A stretch of 64,000 nt of DNA from Acorus gramineus (lineage: Eukaryota; Streptophyta; Magnoliopsida; Acorales; Acoraceae): NCBI GenBank assembly GCA_030737835.1, contig JAUJYN010000025.1, positions 1,922,001 to 1,986,000 on the forward strand, read 5' to 3'. Positions 10,857 to 22,090 of the stretch are shown piece by piece (the first letter of the stretch is position 1; the number at the start of each line of letters is the position of its first letter). The notes under the pieces are model-generated. The model did not search any database and was not told the DNA's origin. It was given only the letters and a program-made list of their open reading frames with translations. The position numbers and the translations under genes are program-made.

Positions 10857-11489
10857 CAAAGCATCTCCCCTTATTCTCGCCCCCACTCGAATCAACCGAA
10901 AGGCAAAATGAGGGATTACCTGGATCTGGCATATGTCCCAAAACTTGCTCTGGCACTATATAAACACTTCTAGAGGGGAAGCAAAAAAGAACAGGGGTGA
11001 AAAACAGAAAAGCCCCCCCCCCCCCCCCCCCCCTCAAAACAAAACAAAACAAAACAAAAGAAAGGCAATGAGAGGCCAAAGATCAAAACAACACCCAGAC
11101 AACGGGTTAAACTCTCTACTTTAGCAGGCATGAACGCCTTTACGCACAATATATGTTAAACAAAAGGCTATACTAGTACACATCCAAGCAAACGGATTGT
11201 ACTCTCCACTCGAAATACGGGTATACGCCCAGCGGGCTGTACTCTCCACCCAAATAAAGAAGTGGTAAAAAGAAGAAAGCCAGAGGGACCTAGGAAGTAA
11301 AGACATATGCCAGACTGGGACAATTCTAAAATATTGCCCCAAAGGAAGATATTACTCTTACCCCATTCACCCCCCACCCTTTTATTTCTTGCTATGGAGT
11401 TGGAATTGAACCATGTCTACTCGGAAAGGCGAAATCTCAACCAAAGATAAACCTTTTTCTATGTTTACAAAGCACACACTCACATGAGT
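10857..11489. other. Unassigned spacer with a poly-C run
   Basis: This 630-bp stretch matches none of the LTR families or pol remnants in the window. It holds a long C run (about 11012-11033), an A/C-rich AAAAC repeat (11036-11059) and two similar short units near 11190 and 11220 (GTACTCTCCAC with GTATACGCCC). No coding signal is seen. It may be the older host sequence into which family C inserted; the 5 bp before the C LTR are TGAGT. Confidence 0.4.
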
Positions 11490-14457
11490 TGTAACACCTG
11501 TGCATTTTTTCTTATTTATATATTTGATTTAAATATATAAATAGGATATTTGAATTAAAATTAGTGTATTTTGTGTGTTTTTAAGTTTTGGCCCATTTAG
11601 TGTATCCTTATGGGCCCATTTTAGTTTGCAATTTTAAATACTATTTGTTAATTTTAAAAATTGTATATATTTTCTTTCGAAGATTTTCAAGATTTTAAAT
11701 GGTTACAATTTTATAAAATTTTAGAGCTCAAAAGATTAAGTTTTGAGATTTCATTGTTATTGATTTTCAGGGACCTAGTTTTTGAATCTTGAATTTTTCT
11801 ATTATAGACTGCAGGGACCTATTTGTAATTCGTATAGGGACCTATTTGTAAATCAGAAAAAATTCAAAGGCCATTGTGTAATGTTTCCACGCCTCCGTTT
11901 CTGCAATGATTTTCTAATCAATGTTTTTCACGCCTAAAATATGTATATCTTACATAATTGTGTTGCAATTGATATTGTATATTTGATTTGATTTGTTTTA
12001 TTACATATATGATATAATAAATATAAAATTTATGATTTCCTTAGTTGTCATTTCTTATTTTGGTTATTCATATATTCTTTTTTTTTTGTGCATATCCTTT
12101 CAAATCTTTCTAATAACCACTTTTTAAATTTAAATTGAAATCAAATGAGAATATTAGATTAGATAAATATGTATATATGAGAGAGAGAGAGAGAGGGAGA
12201 GAGAGAGAGATGTGAGGTGCCGAAGAGTTTGGGAGAGAGAGAGAGAGAGAGAGAGAAAGGAGTTAGAGAGAGAAAAAAAAGGTATTTAATATATCTTTTC
12301 TTTTTACCTTTTGATTTTCCTATTATTTATTAGATCCATGCTTAGGTATTTGGATTTTTGAGCTTTTAATAAAAAATAGGGTTTTGATTTATTAATTATT
12401 TTAAGAATTAAATATTTTTTTTATGTTATGGGATTTTGTGTTTTTATCAAATTAGAGTTTTGATATACATATGTTCATATTGTTAGATTCTTATATTTTT
12501 ATAAAACAAGGGTTTTGATCTATTATTTATTATTATTAGATCTAAGTTAGATTATTAAAATTGAATTTTCTTTAATAAAGCTAGGTTTATGATTTATACA
12601 AATCCATAAGATGATAAGTTTTATTTGTTTTCAACTTTTACTAATTAATAGTTTATTTTTATAGAGAAAAATGTATGTTTTCATGTTATTATATCAATTT
12701 TCGTTATTTTATTATTATTTTGAATTTTCTGGATATTGTCTTTTTCTGTGTTTTATCTTTTCTGGTTTTGTCTTTTAGTGTTTGGTTAGATGGTAAATAG
12801 GTTTTTATTCTTCTTCTTAGGTTCTATTATATTTTCTTTTGTATGATTTATATGAGATAAATTTAGCTCATTGGGTATAAAGATTTATACCTATTGATTA
12901 TGATTAGAGAAATTAGGTCTAGGCTTGAATTATAGGTTTTAATTAATAATTTATTTGGTTCATCTAGGTTGTAAATTTTGTTGCGGGCTTCATTCTCCGG
13001 ACCTAGGGTCCATTCGAGGTGAGTGGGCTTATCGATTTATTTCGTGTGAGCTTTTGCTCTATAACGTTGAATTTCATATGCCAATGATATTTATTGTGAT
13101 AAATTTGCATGATTTGGATATTTTTTTCATATTGGTCAAATTGCATTTTTATTAAATAAAATTGCATGATTTAATTCATTCATTATGTCATTTAAAATAG
13201 CATGTATTATGCTATTCATGTTTCAAGAATTAATGTAATACATTTTCTAATGCTTATGTTTTTGAAATAATATTTGGATTAAGGATTATCATTTTTGATA
13301 TTTTTGGAAAAATTTAGGACTAGTGGAGACAACCTAGTCCTAGGTGATTTTATTAAGATGCACATCATAGCATATTTCAGGAATAAATCCCCCCGTTGTA
13401 TTTCGCCTTTGGGGAGGAAGGTCTAGGACTCGAAGAGTCCCAAGATCGGTGAGGGGTGTGGTAAAGCATTCCTTGTAGCGGCGGATTCCTTTGTTTGGAG
13501 TTTGCAGCAACCGGGGCATCCTGTGCTGGTGTTCTCGTAGTGATGGCAGCGGCGACCCATCAGCGTCTTCTAGATCCGACGTCTCCTCGAGGGAGCTTTT
13601 TGAGCGATTTAGTCGCTTGGGGCTTGGCACACCTATTTTGGGGAAACGGTTCTTCCGATTGAGAACCCGACCCGGTCATATCATTTAAACCTCATGATTT
13701 CTACAACGTGGGCCAAGGATTGGGCCACATGATTGCTTTAAAATATATATTTTTTTTAAGCTCATGAATTTATATTGATTTATTAAAGGAAATTCTTGTT
13801 TTTAATATAACTTTATGTTATGTATATATATGATTGTATCATTTAACTCTCATGCTTTTTCTTGTGTGGGCCAAGGATTGGGCCATGTGCTTGCATTAAA
13901 ATGTTTTTTTTTAAGTTCATGATTTTAAATCGATTTAATAAAATAAAAGATTTATTAAAAGAAATTCTGAATTTTATATAACTTATTTTTATATATAACT
14001 GTCACGTGAAGTAATTTGTCAATGGGCTTATTCACTGAGTTAATTGCTCACCCTTTTCGATATGGGCTGGTTGTTTCATAACCAGGTATCGCATATTTCG
14101 AGGATCAAATTGAAGTTTGGGCTTTTCGCATCTTTCATGAATATCTTCGAAGTAGTGGTTCAAATGTGAATTATAGTCACGATCGACTATTTGGGTTTGT
14201 TCAGTTTAGATGGCTCCCACAGGGGTGGTTTATTGTGTATTTCCTTTTAGTATCTTGTTTCCGCAAAACTCTGATATTTTGTAAGACCATTGGTGATTTA
14301 AAAACATTGGATATTATTTATATTTATTATCATCTGTTTTATTATATTGTTATCATAAAAAAAAAAGAGCTGCAAATTTTGGTCTTGTATTTAGATTAAA
14401 TTTAGTAGCGACGCATTTACCGTCCGATAAACGGTTAGGTAAATGTGGGGCGTTACA
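11490..14457 (+). mobile_element. 5' LTR, family C (2968 bp)
   Basis: It starts TGTAACACCTGTGCA and ends GGGGCGTTACA, immediately before a primer-binding site. It is AT-rich, with (GA)n tracts (about 12178-12255), a GTGAGTGGG donor-like site at 13019, a perfect 9-bp hairpin (13315-13342), a GGACTC-GAA-GAGTCC hairpin (13426-13440), a tandem duplication of about 160 bp around 13700-13900 (GGGCCAAGGATTGGGCCA repeated), and the CACTGAG/GCTCACCC motif near 14034. It is almost identical by eye to the LTR at 17209, so the insertion is young although the body is degenerate. Confidence 0.9.
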
Positions 14458-14459
14458 GA

Positions 14460-14472
14460 TGGTATCAGAGCC
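14460..14472 (+). other. Primer-binding site, initiator tRNA-Met type
   Basis: TGGTATCAGAGCC lies 2 nt after the LTR end. It is complementary to the 3' end of plant initiator tRNA-Met, the standard primer for this class. Confidence 0.85.
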
Positions 14473-14582
14473 ACGTCCTGTCGGAGCCTAGGTTAGGGTT
14501 TTGTCTAGAAAAAAAAGGGTGTTATTATTTGTGACGTTTGTTATTTCATTTAGGATTTTCTTTATGACAGTAAGGGATTGTA

Positions 14583-15200
14583 GTGTTGTCTCTATTACAG
14601 GTCATTCAACGTATGTTCTTGTTAGGGTTCCACCCATTCATTCACTTTATTGGATTTGCAAAACTTTTAGTAAAGAAGTTTACAATCTTGATGTCTACAC
14701 TTCACATAACCATTGTCGTTGGTGAACAAGTTGTCACCAAGGTTCGCTTTCTCTCTTGCTTGGTTCAGATCAATGGGCATTAGGTGCTTACTAATCTCTT
14801 CATTCTCGATATTCTTGGTTTCAAAGTTATCTTTGGCATGGATTTGTTGTTAGCCTACATGTGTTGATTGTTTTTCAAAAGTTGTGACCTTTCGTATTCC
14901 CAACTGACAATCGTTCCGCTTTGGGGGTTTTGGTGGATCATATACGATCGGATTCGTCTTTTCTCCTCATGCTCAGAGATTGCTAGACGAACAATGTGAG
15001 GGATATCTAGCCATCATTGTGGACTTGAAGGCCTAAGTTAGTGTAACTCCTATTGTATCTTAATTTCTTGAGGTATTTCCAAATTAATTGTCGTGTCTTC
15101 TCATGATCATGACATCGAGTTTTCTATCGATCCCATTCTTGATTTTCCGTAAGCCTAAGCTTAGTTAGCCTGTGAAGTTTAGGACTTAAGTTTGATCATC
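14583..15200 (+). pseudogene. Degenerate protease and pol linker of family C element
   Basis: Translation in shifting frames gives FIHFIGFAKLLVKKF, VVGEQVVTKVRFLSCL, DILGFKVIFGMDLLLAY, CFSKVVTFRIPN and LLDEQCEGYLAIIVDLKA. These follow the same order as the protease and linker of the A pol at 1-600 ([35 protein letters not shown]). The DSGAT active site is damaged and several frame changes and stops are present. Gag is absent between the PBS and this remnant, and no reverse transcriptase, RNase H or integrase follows. The element therefore cannot move by itself. The identification rests on order and similarity to the A copy, so it is good for the family and weak for exact ends. Confidence 0.7.
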
Positions 15201-15545
15201 CTAAGGAGATTATATTGGTCTATATAAAAAAAAAAATTATTTGATTATTTTGGTTACCCTAGAGCCTAAATCTATTGATTTCTTATTAAAGGGGAAGTGA
15301 CCCATATTTATATATATATATATACACGTTTTTACCTTGCCATAAATTTAGCGGTTACTCATGTTTATTTATTTATTTAAATGAAAGATTTCAAATCATA
15401 TTTATATAAATTGTAATTATATTTTTAGTTTTCAAAGTCAAATTTAAGTAAATCATATCGATATATTCAAATCTTAATAATTCAAAAATAAAGATATTAC
15501 TAGATCTTTCTTAATTCAACTCTCTACATATTTGTTACGTTATTT

Positions 15546-15576
<31 letters not shown>

Positions 15577-16309
15577 TTTTTTTTTTTGCAACGTAACTCT
15601 ATATATATTTTACATGGTTTACAAATTTATTGTGCTATATATTAAATGGAATGAGCTTTAAATTCTTTTAATACATTATTTATACGTGTTTATCATGAAG
15701 GTTTTATTTTATATATACAATATTTAATATGCTAAATACTTTTCTACATTATGCTATGCATTTCGATATTATAATTACATCTTGTAAATTCAGGTTCATG
15801 TGCATTTAGCACGCATATCAATCTAGCTATATTTTTAAGAGTTTAGATTGCATTATTGGATCTTAGGATATCCCACCTGAGTTTTTGGATACTCTATCTT
15901 ATGGAGCTTAGTTATTTTGGTTCATTGTAAATTATTTTTTAAAGCCTCTAGATAAGCCAGTATGAGAGTCATTCATTTGAAGTCTAGGATGAGTTGAGTC
16001 AACTAGGATTGATACATATAGGATTTGCATTCTTATTAGTGGATATTCTATGTAAGAGCATTATGTGGTGGATGATTGCTCATACTAAATATGCGTCGAA
16101 ACGTGCACACTTGAGAGGCATACCTTAACAACTCATATTTTCAAGTTGTTCAATGTGGTCATGTATTCACAATTTTATTAGGATGCTTTTCACGTTTTGC
16201 ATAAGTCGATGGTTCATCAATCCGTGAATGTCCATGTTAGCATATTATTTTTCTTAATGTCATAAATGTCTTTAGTTTTATGTTGTCATTATTATTGCCC
16301 CTATGTTGA

Positions 16310-16640
16310 CGGTACAAGTTTGATCATTTATGGTATGGGACGTAGATGAGCCTAACTTGTACAATCATGTATGAAATTGTTTGATATTGATTGTTTTTGC
16401 TATTATCAATGTTTGCATTGTATTAATTGGACCACCTATGGTATGGGACATAGGTGGGCTGACTTATGCATTTGGTTGCTTGTAATGTCTTTGCTTGTTC
16501 CGTACAAATCAATCACCCATGGTATGGGACATGGGTGAGCTTGACTTGTATATTTTTATTGTATTGTTTGCCTTTTGCTTATGTTGTATGAGTTATAACA
16601 CCTATGATGTGAAGAATGGGTGGATTTGACATATACGTTT
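16310..16640 (+). repeat. Stem-loop tandem repeat in family C element
   Basis: Units are spaced about 60-110 nt apart. Each has a GGTATGGGAC-type loop between complementary arms: CACCTAT/ATAGGTG near 16430-16455 and CACCCAT/ATGGGTG near 16511-16536, with weaker copies near 16325 and 16600. The T-to-C and A-to-G changes in opposite arms keep the pairing. Confidence 0.6.
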
Positions 16641-16708
16641 AATTATTGCAAATGATTGTTGTCATTGTTTGTGATGTATAAGTTCATCCACTTGTGATTT
16701 GGGTCACT

Positions 16709-16729
16709 AGCAGAGTGGCGCAGCGGAAG
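16709..16729 (+). other. Segment matching the 5' part of initiator tRNA-Met
   Basis: CAGAGTGGCGCAGCGGAAG (16711-16729) equals, from memory of the plant initiator tRNA-Met, nucleotides about 3 to 21 (acceptor stem, D arm start). One base before it differs. Similarity fades after this, and no complete tRNA can be folded, so it is not a functional tRNA gene. Confidence 0.55.
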
Positions 16730-17194
16730 AATTGTGGGTATAATTTATATGATTATTTTGTTGTGTGATTGTATGTCACTTGTATTGATATTGATTGAAA
16801 CTTTAATGCAGAGCATTGATAGTTTTGCTTGTGCATTTAATTGAATATTGTTTGTGGGGTATAAGTTAGAATCTTATACCATTTTTTTTCATATTATTGA
16901 GCTTGTTAGGTATGAGTTGGATTTGTAAGCCGACTTATATAATTATTGTATGGATGTACATTTGTTTGATTGTTTGTGTGGTATAAGTTGGATTCTTATA
17001 CCATTTTCTATATTATTGTACTTGTTAGGTATTACACGGACGTGTAACCCTACTAGTAAAATGATTGTATTGATGTTGTTATGAGTTAAAATTGTAAGAC
17101 TACTCTTACAACTATTGGTTGGATGATTGTTATCATTGAATGTCATATATCTTTTATTTTGTGTTCTCCCCTGAATTTAGAGGACTAAATTCCT

Positions 17195-17208
17195 AAAGGG
17201 GGGAAGTA
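17195..17208 (+). other. Polypurine tract of family C element
   Basis: AAAGGGGGGAAGTA lies immediately before the second C LTR. The sequence GAGGACTAAATTCCTAAAG in front of it resembles the pre-PPT sequence of the A and B elements, showing relationship. Confidence 0.85.
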
Positions 17209-20200
17209 TGTAACACCTGTGCATTTTCTCTTATTTATATATTTGATTTAAATATATAAATAGGATATTTGAATTAAAATTAGTGTATTTTGTGTGTTTT
17301 TAAGTTTTGGCCCATTTAGTGTATCCTTATGGGCCCATTTTAGTTTGCAATTTTAAATACTATTTGTTAATTTTAAAAATTGTATATATTTTCTTTCGAA
17401 GATTTTCAAGATTTTAAATGGTTACAATTTTATAAAATTTTAGAGCTCAAAAGATTAAGTTTTGAGATTTCATTGTTATTGATTTTCAGGGACCTAGTTT
17501 TTGAATCTTGAATTTTTCTATTATAGACTGCAGGGACCTATTTGTAATTCGTATAGGGACCTATTTGTAAATAAAAAAAATTCAAAGGCCATTGTATAAT
17601 GTTTCCACGCCTCCGTTTCTGCAATGATTTTCTAATCAATGTTTTTCACGCCTAAAATATGTATATCTTACATAATTGTGTTGCAATTGATATTGTATAT
17701 TTGATTTGATTTGTTTTATTACATATATGATATAATAAATATAAAATTTATGATTTCCTTAGTTGTCATTTCTTATTTTGGTTATTCATATATTCTTTTT
17801 TTTTTGTGCATATCCTTTCAAATCTTTCTAATAACCACTTTTTAAATTTAAATTGAAATCAAATGAGAATATTAGATTAGATAAATATGTATATATGAGA
17901 GAGAGAGAGAGAGAGGGAGAGAGAGAGATGTGAGGTGCCGAAGAGTTTGGGAGAGAGAGAGAGAGAGCGGAGAGAGAAAGGAGTTAGAGAGAGAAAAAAA
18001 GGTATTTAATATATCTTTTCTTTTTACCTTTTGATTTTCCTATTATTTATTAGATCCATGCTTAGGTATTTGGATTTTTGAGCTTTTAATAAAAAATAGG
18101 GTTTTGATTTATTAATTATTTTAAGAATTAAATATTTTTTTATGTTATGGGATTTTGTGTTTTTATCAAATTAGAGTTTTGATATACATATGTTCATATT
18201 GTTAGATTCTTATATTTTTATAAAACCAGGGTTTTGATCTATTATTTATTATTATTAGATCTAAGTTAGATTATTAAAATTGAATTTTCTTTAATAAAGC
18301 TAGGTTTATGATTTATACAAATCCATAAGATGATAAGTTTTATTTGTTTTCAACTTTTACTAATTAATAGTTTATTTTTATAGAGAAAAATGTATGTTTT
18401 CATGTTATTATATCAATTTTGTTATTTTATTATTATTTTGAATTTTCTGGATATTGTCTTTTTCTGTGTTTTATCTTTTCTGGTTTTGTCTTTTAGTGTT
18501 TGGTTAGATGGTAAATAGGTTTTTATTCTTCTTCTTAGGTTCTATTATATTTTCTTTTGTATGATTTATATGAGATAAATTTAGCTCATTGGGTATAAAG
18601 ATTTATACCTATTGATTATGATTAGAGAAATTAGGTCTAGGCTTGAATTATAGGTTTTAATTAATAATTTATTTGGTTCATCTAGGTTGTAAATTTTGTT
18701 GCGGGCTTCATTCTCCGGACCTAGGGTCCATTCGAGGTGAGTGGGCTTATCGATTTATTTCGTGTGAGCTTTTGCTCTATAACGTTGAATTTCATATGCC
18801 AATGATATTTATTGTGATAAATTTGCATGATTTGGATATTTTTTTCATATTGGTCAAATTGCATTTTTATTAAATAAAATTGCATGATTTAATTCATTCA
18901 TTATGTCATTTAAAATAGCATGTATTATGCTATTCATGTTTCAAGAATTAATGTAATACATTTTCTAATGCTTATGTTTTTGAAATAATATTTGGATTAA
19001 GGATTATCATTTTTGATATTTTTGGAAAAATTTAGGACTAGTGGAGACAACCTAGTCCTAGGTGATTTTATTAAGATGCACATCATAGCATATTTCAGGA
19101 ATAAATCCCCCCGTTGTATTTCGCCTTTGGGGAGGAAGGTCTAGGACTCGAAGAGTCCCAAGATCGGTGAGGGGTGTGGTAAAGCATTCCTTGTAGCGGC
19201 GGATTCCTTTGTTTGGAGTTTGCAGCAACCGGGGCATCCTGTGCTGGTGTTCTCGTAGTGATGGCAGCGGCGACCCATCAGCGTCTTCTAGATCCGACGT
19301 CTCCTCGAGGGAGCTTTTTGAGCGATTTAGTCGCTTGGGGCTTGGCACACCTATTTTGGGGAAACGGTTCTTCCGATTGAGAACCCGACCCGGTCATATC
19401 ATTTAAACCTCATGATTTCTACAACGTGGGCCAAGGATTGGGCCACATGATTGCTTTAAAATATATATTTTTTTAAGCTCATGAATTTATATTGATTTAT
19501 TAAAGGAAATTCTTGTTTTTAATATAACTTTATTTATGTATATATATGATTGTATCATTTAACTCTCATGCTTGTGTAAGGATTGGGCCATGTGCTTGCA
19601 TTAAAATATTTTTTTTTTAAGTTCATGATTTTAAATCGATTTAATAAAATAAAAGATTTATTAAAAGAAATTCTGAATTTTATATAACTTATTTTTATAT
19701 ATAACTGTCACGTGAAGTAATTTGTCAATGGGCTTATTCACTGAGTTAATTGCTCACCCTTTTCGATATGGGCTGGTTGTTTCATAACCAGGTATCACAT
19801 ATTTTGTTATATTTGTGTCACTTTTAGCCTGCTGGTAACCGTTAGAGCGTCCTGGCAGTTTTAAAAATTTTTAGGGTTTTTGGTCGGAACCGCATAATTT
19901 CAGACTGTTAGCTATCGTCTGAGCTAGACGATTCCGATTGGAAATCTGACTGCATATTTGGTGTCCTGGCGCCATTTTAGACCTCTCATGAAAATTTCAT
20001 CGAATTCTGGCATCGTTTGCAAAAATTTCGCAGTTCCGGGGCGTATCCGGGTTTTTAAGTCGCGCTCTACTTAAAAAGAATTTAAAATCGAGTAGCACTA
20101 TTCATCGTCTTCCCCGTCGAGATCTCTCTCTCCTCTCCTCCGTTTTTCTTCCGTTTGAGCCCCCTCCACCCCTCAAAATCAAAAACCTAAAGCACGGGAA

Positions 20201-21419
20201 GTGTAGATCGGGTCCCGATCTACGCTCCGGTGTCTTCAAATCCGAGTTCCGACGATCCTAGCCTTCCCGACCTCCTCTCTCTCTCCTCTGTTTCAAGCCA
20301 AATTGAGGGCCGTGATAGATCGGGGCGTGGGACAGCCTTTGAGGAAGGTTTCGGCGCGCGAAGAGCTACCGGACATCTTCCCTTCCCTCGGTAAGCCTCC
20401 TTTCCCTCTCTTTCTTGCATAGATGAATGCTAGGGAGGTGGGTTTGGGGGTGGTCGGCGGCAGTGGAGGTGGTCGGAGGGTGGTCGGAGGTGGTTGGAGG
20501 GTGGTCGGTGGTCAAGGGTAGTGGTGGTGGTGGCGCTCGGGCAGGGGCAGGTCGTCCGGGCCAAACAGCAGCAGCAGCAGCCCAGGCGGCGCGCAGGTCG
20601 GGTGCGCGCGGGCAGGCGCGCGTGCGTGCGCGGGCGTGCGTACGCGCGGCGTGCGCGCGAGTGCGCGCGGGCCTGGTGCAGGGCGCTGGTCGTGCTGGGC
20701 GAGCGGGACGGGCTGGCAGTGCAGGCGTGCTCGGGCTGGGGGCCTCAGGCAGCACCGGCAGCGTGCGCAGGGGGCTGGCTGGGCGTGCGCGCGTGCGTGC
20801 GCGCGAGCGTGCGCGCGGGGGGGCGCCGGGGGGGAGCTGGTCGTGCGGATGCCGTGTGCGTGGAGGCTGGAGGTCGAGCAGGCGGTGTGCACGGGTGCGT
20901 GCGAGGTGCGCGCGAGGTGCGGCAAGGTGTGCGAGGTGCGTGCGAGGTGCGCGCGAGGTGCGGCGAGGTGGCGGAGGTGCGTGCGAGGTCCGCGCGAGGT
21001 GCGGCGAGGCGGCGGAGGTGCGCGCGGGGCGAGGAGGCGTGCGCGAGGCGTGCGCGGGGCGCGGCAAGGCAGGGATGGTGTGCGCGGGGGCGAGGCGCCG
21101 CGCGCGGGGGCGTGCGGGGTGCTCGCGGGCCAGCGCACGGCGTGCGGGGCGCGTGCGGGCTGCCGCGGCTGGGCTCGGTGGACGCGCGGAGCCCCGGGCG
21201 GTGCGTGGAGTGCGCGGGCTGAGGCGTGGCGGCGCGTCCGGGCGGTCGGGTGGCCGTGCGGGTGGTGGCCGGCCGTGCGGGTGGTTGTCGGAGTGCTCGG
21301 GCTAGCGTGCGTGCGGGTCGTATGCACGTTTGCCCGAGTGTTGGGAGTTTAATTATGGGTTTATGTATTTTGTAGTATTTATGGATTTTAACTCACCATA
21401 TTGATTGTCTGTCTTGCAG

Positions 21420-21455
21420 ATCTAGACGGACGGTCGCGCGACGACCCCGATACTG
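21420..21455 (+). other. Putative 36-nt LTR leader exon, A solo LTR
   Basis: It is flanked by CTGTCTTGCAG and GTGAGTGGGAC. The downstream hairpin is GAGAGGT (21481-21487) with ACCTCTC (21513-21519) and ATACGC with GCGTAT. Here both arms differ from copy 1 in a compensating way. Confidence 0.5.
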
Positions 21456-21759
21456 GTGAGTGGGACAATCCAACCCAGTAGAGAGGTGTTATACGCACTT
21501 GGGCGTATACCGACCTCTCCTGGGGCACCGTGGATTATATTAACCTGTAATAATATGTATTGCATGTGAGCCTGATGAATATGTAGAAATGCATGCTACC
21601 CTAGGCTTTTATGTTAGGGACTTGCACCCATAGGATATGCGTATGAGCCATGCAGCATGTCCCCTGGTTTTCATGCTAGGAAACCCCGGCCTATGCATGC
21701 GTCCTACTAGTTTAATTATTAAATTAAATGCTGGTATTTGTTAGATCGCATGCCTTAGG

Positions 21760-22090
21760 ATAATATTATAGGGAGGAGCCTTGCGAGGTCAACGCTGAGA
21801 CCCGTGTTAGGGTACTCCGTGTTCCTTGTTTGGTTGTCGGGATGTCCTGTATCGGGACCTCAGGCTGCCCTCCCAAGGTTCTAGTCCCAATAATATTATA
21901 TGTAATGATTGTATGATTGGTATAATTATTAGTATAGTTGGTAGATATTATAGGGGAGGGGCCTTGCAAGGACAGCGGTGAGACCCGGGTTAGGGTACTC
22001 CGTGTTCCTTGTTTGGTTGTCGGGGTATCCTATAACGGGAACTCACGCCGCCCTTCCGAGTTTCTTTCCCCCAATGATATTCCAGCCTTG
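21760..22090 (+). repeat. Tandem duplication of about 170 bp in the A LTR
   Basis: Both units run from AATATTATAGGG(G)AGG through GAGACCC..GTTAGGGTACT, TTGTTTGGTTGTCGGG and a CCTCACRCYGCCC-like end. One unit is present at 5320-5450 and 30185-30305. Two are present here and in reverse at 25740-26085. Copy number thus varies between LTRs. Confidence 0.75.

Larger units (their letters stand above)
15201..17194 (+). other. AT-rich non-coding internal region of family C element
   Basis: No coding similarity is seen. It contains (TA)n at about 15308-15324, a (TTTA)n microsatellite at about 15542-15580, a run of stem-loop repeats (16310-16640), a short tRNA-like segment (16709-16729), and a pair of GTATAAGTTRGAATCTTATACC-like units (about 16858-16882 and 16980-17004). 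Confidence 0.6.

Noticed and set aside
11012-11033. Long C run, and the C/G runs near 33295, 37580, 45009, 47933 and 63862
   Set aside because: Homopolymers are prone to sequencing and assembly error. In the B LTRs they belong to the conserved donor-hairpin region, and alone they show no function.
12178-12262. (GA)n, (TG)n and (TTTA)n microsatellites (also 17896-17980, 9113-9163, 53110-53143, 58680-58712, 15542-15580)
   Set aside because: These are ordinary simple repeats inside LTRs and the C body; length differences between copies are expected from slippage.
13340-13630. Two identical 96-codon frames on the minus strand (also 19058-19348)
   Set aside because: They are the same position of the two C LTRs. 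Identity follows from LTR duplication, and no family, start context or neighbour supports a gene.
16709-16780. Possible initiator tRNA-Met gene
   Set aside because: Only the first roughly 20 bases match. No anticodon arm, T arm or acceptor 3' strand follows, so it is reported as a fragment only.
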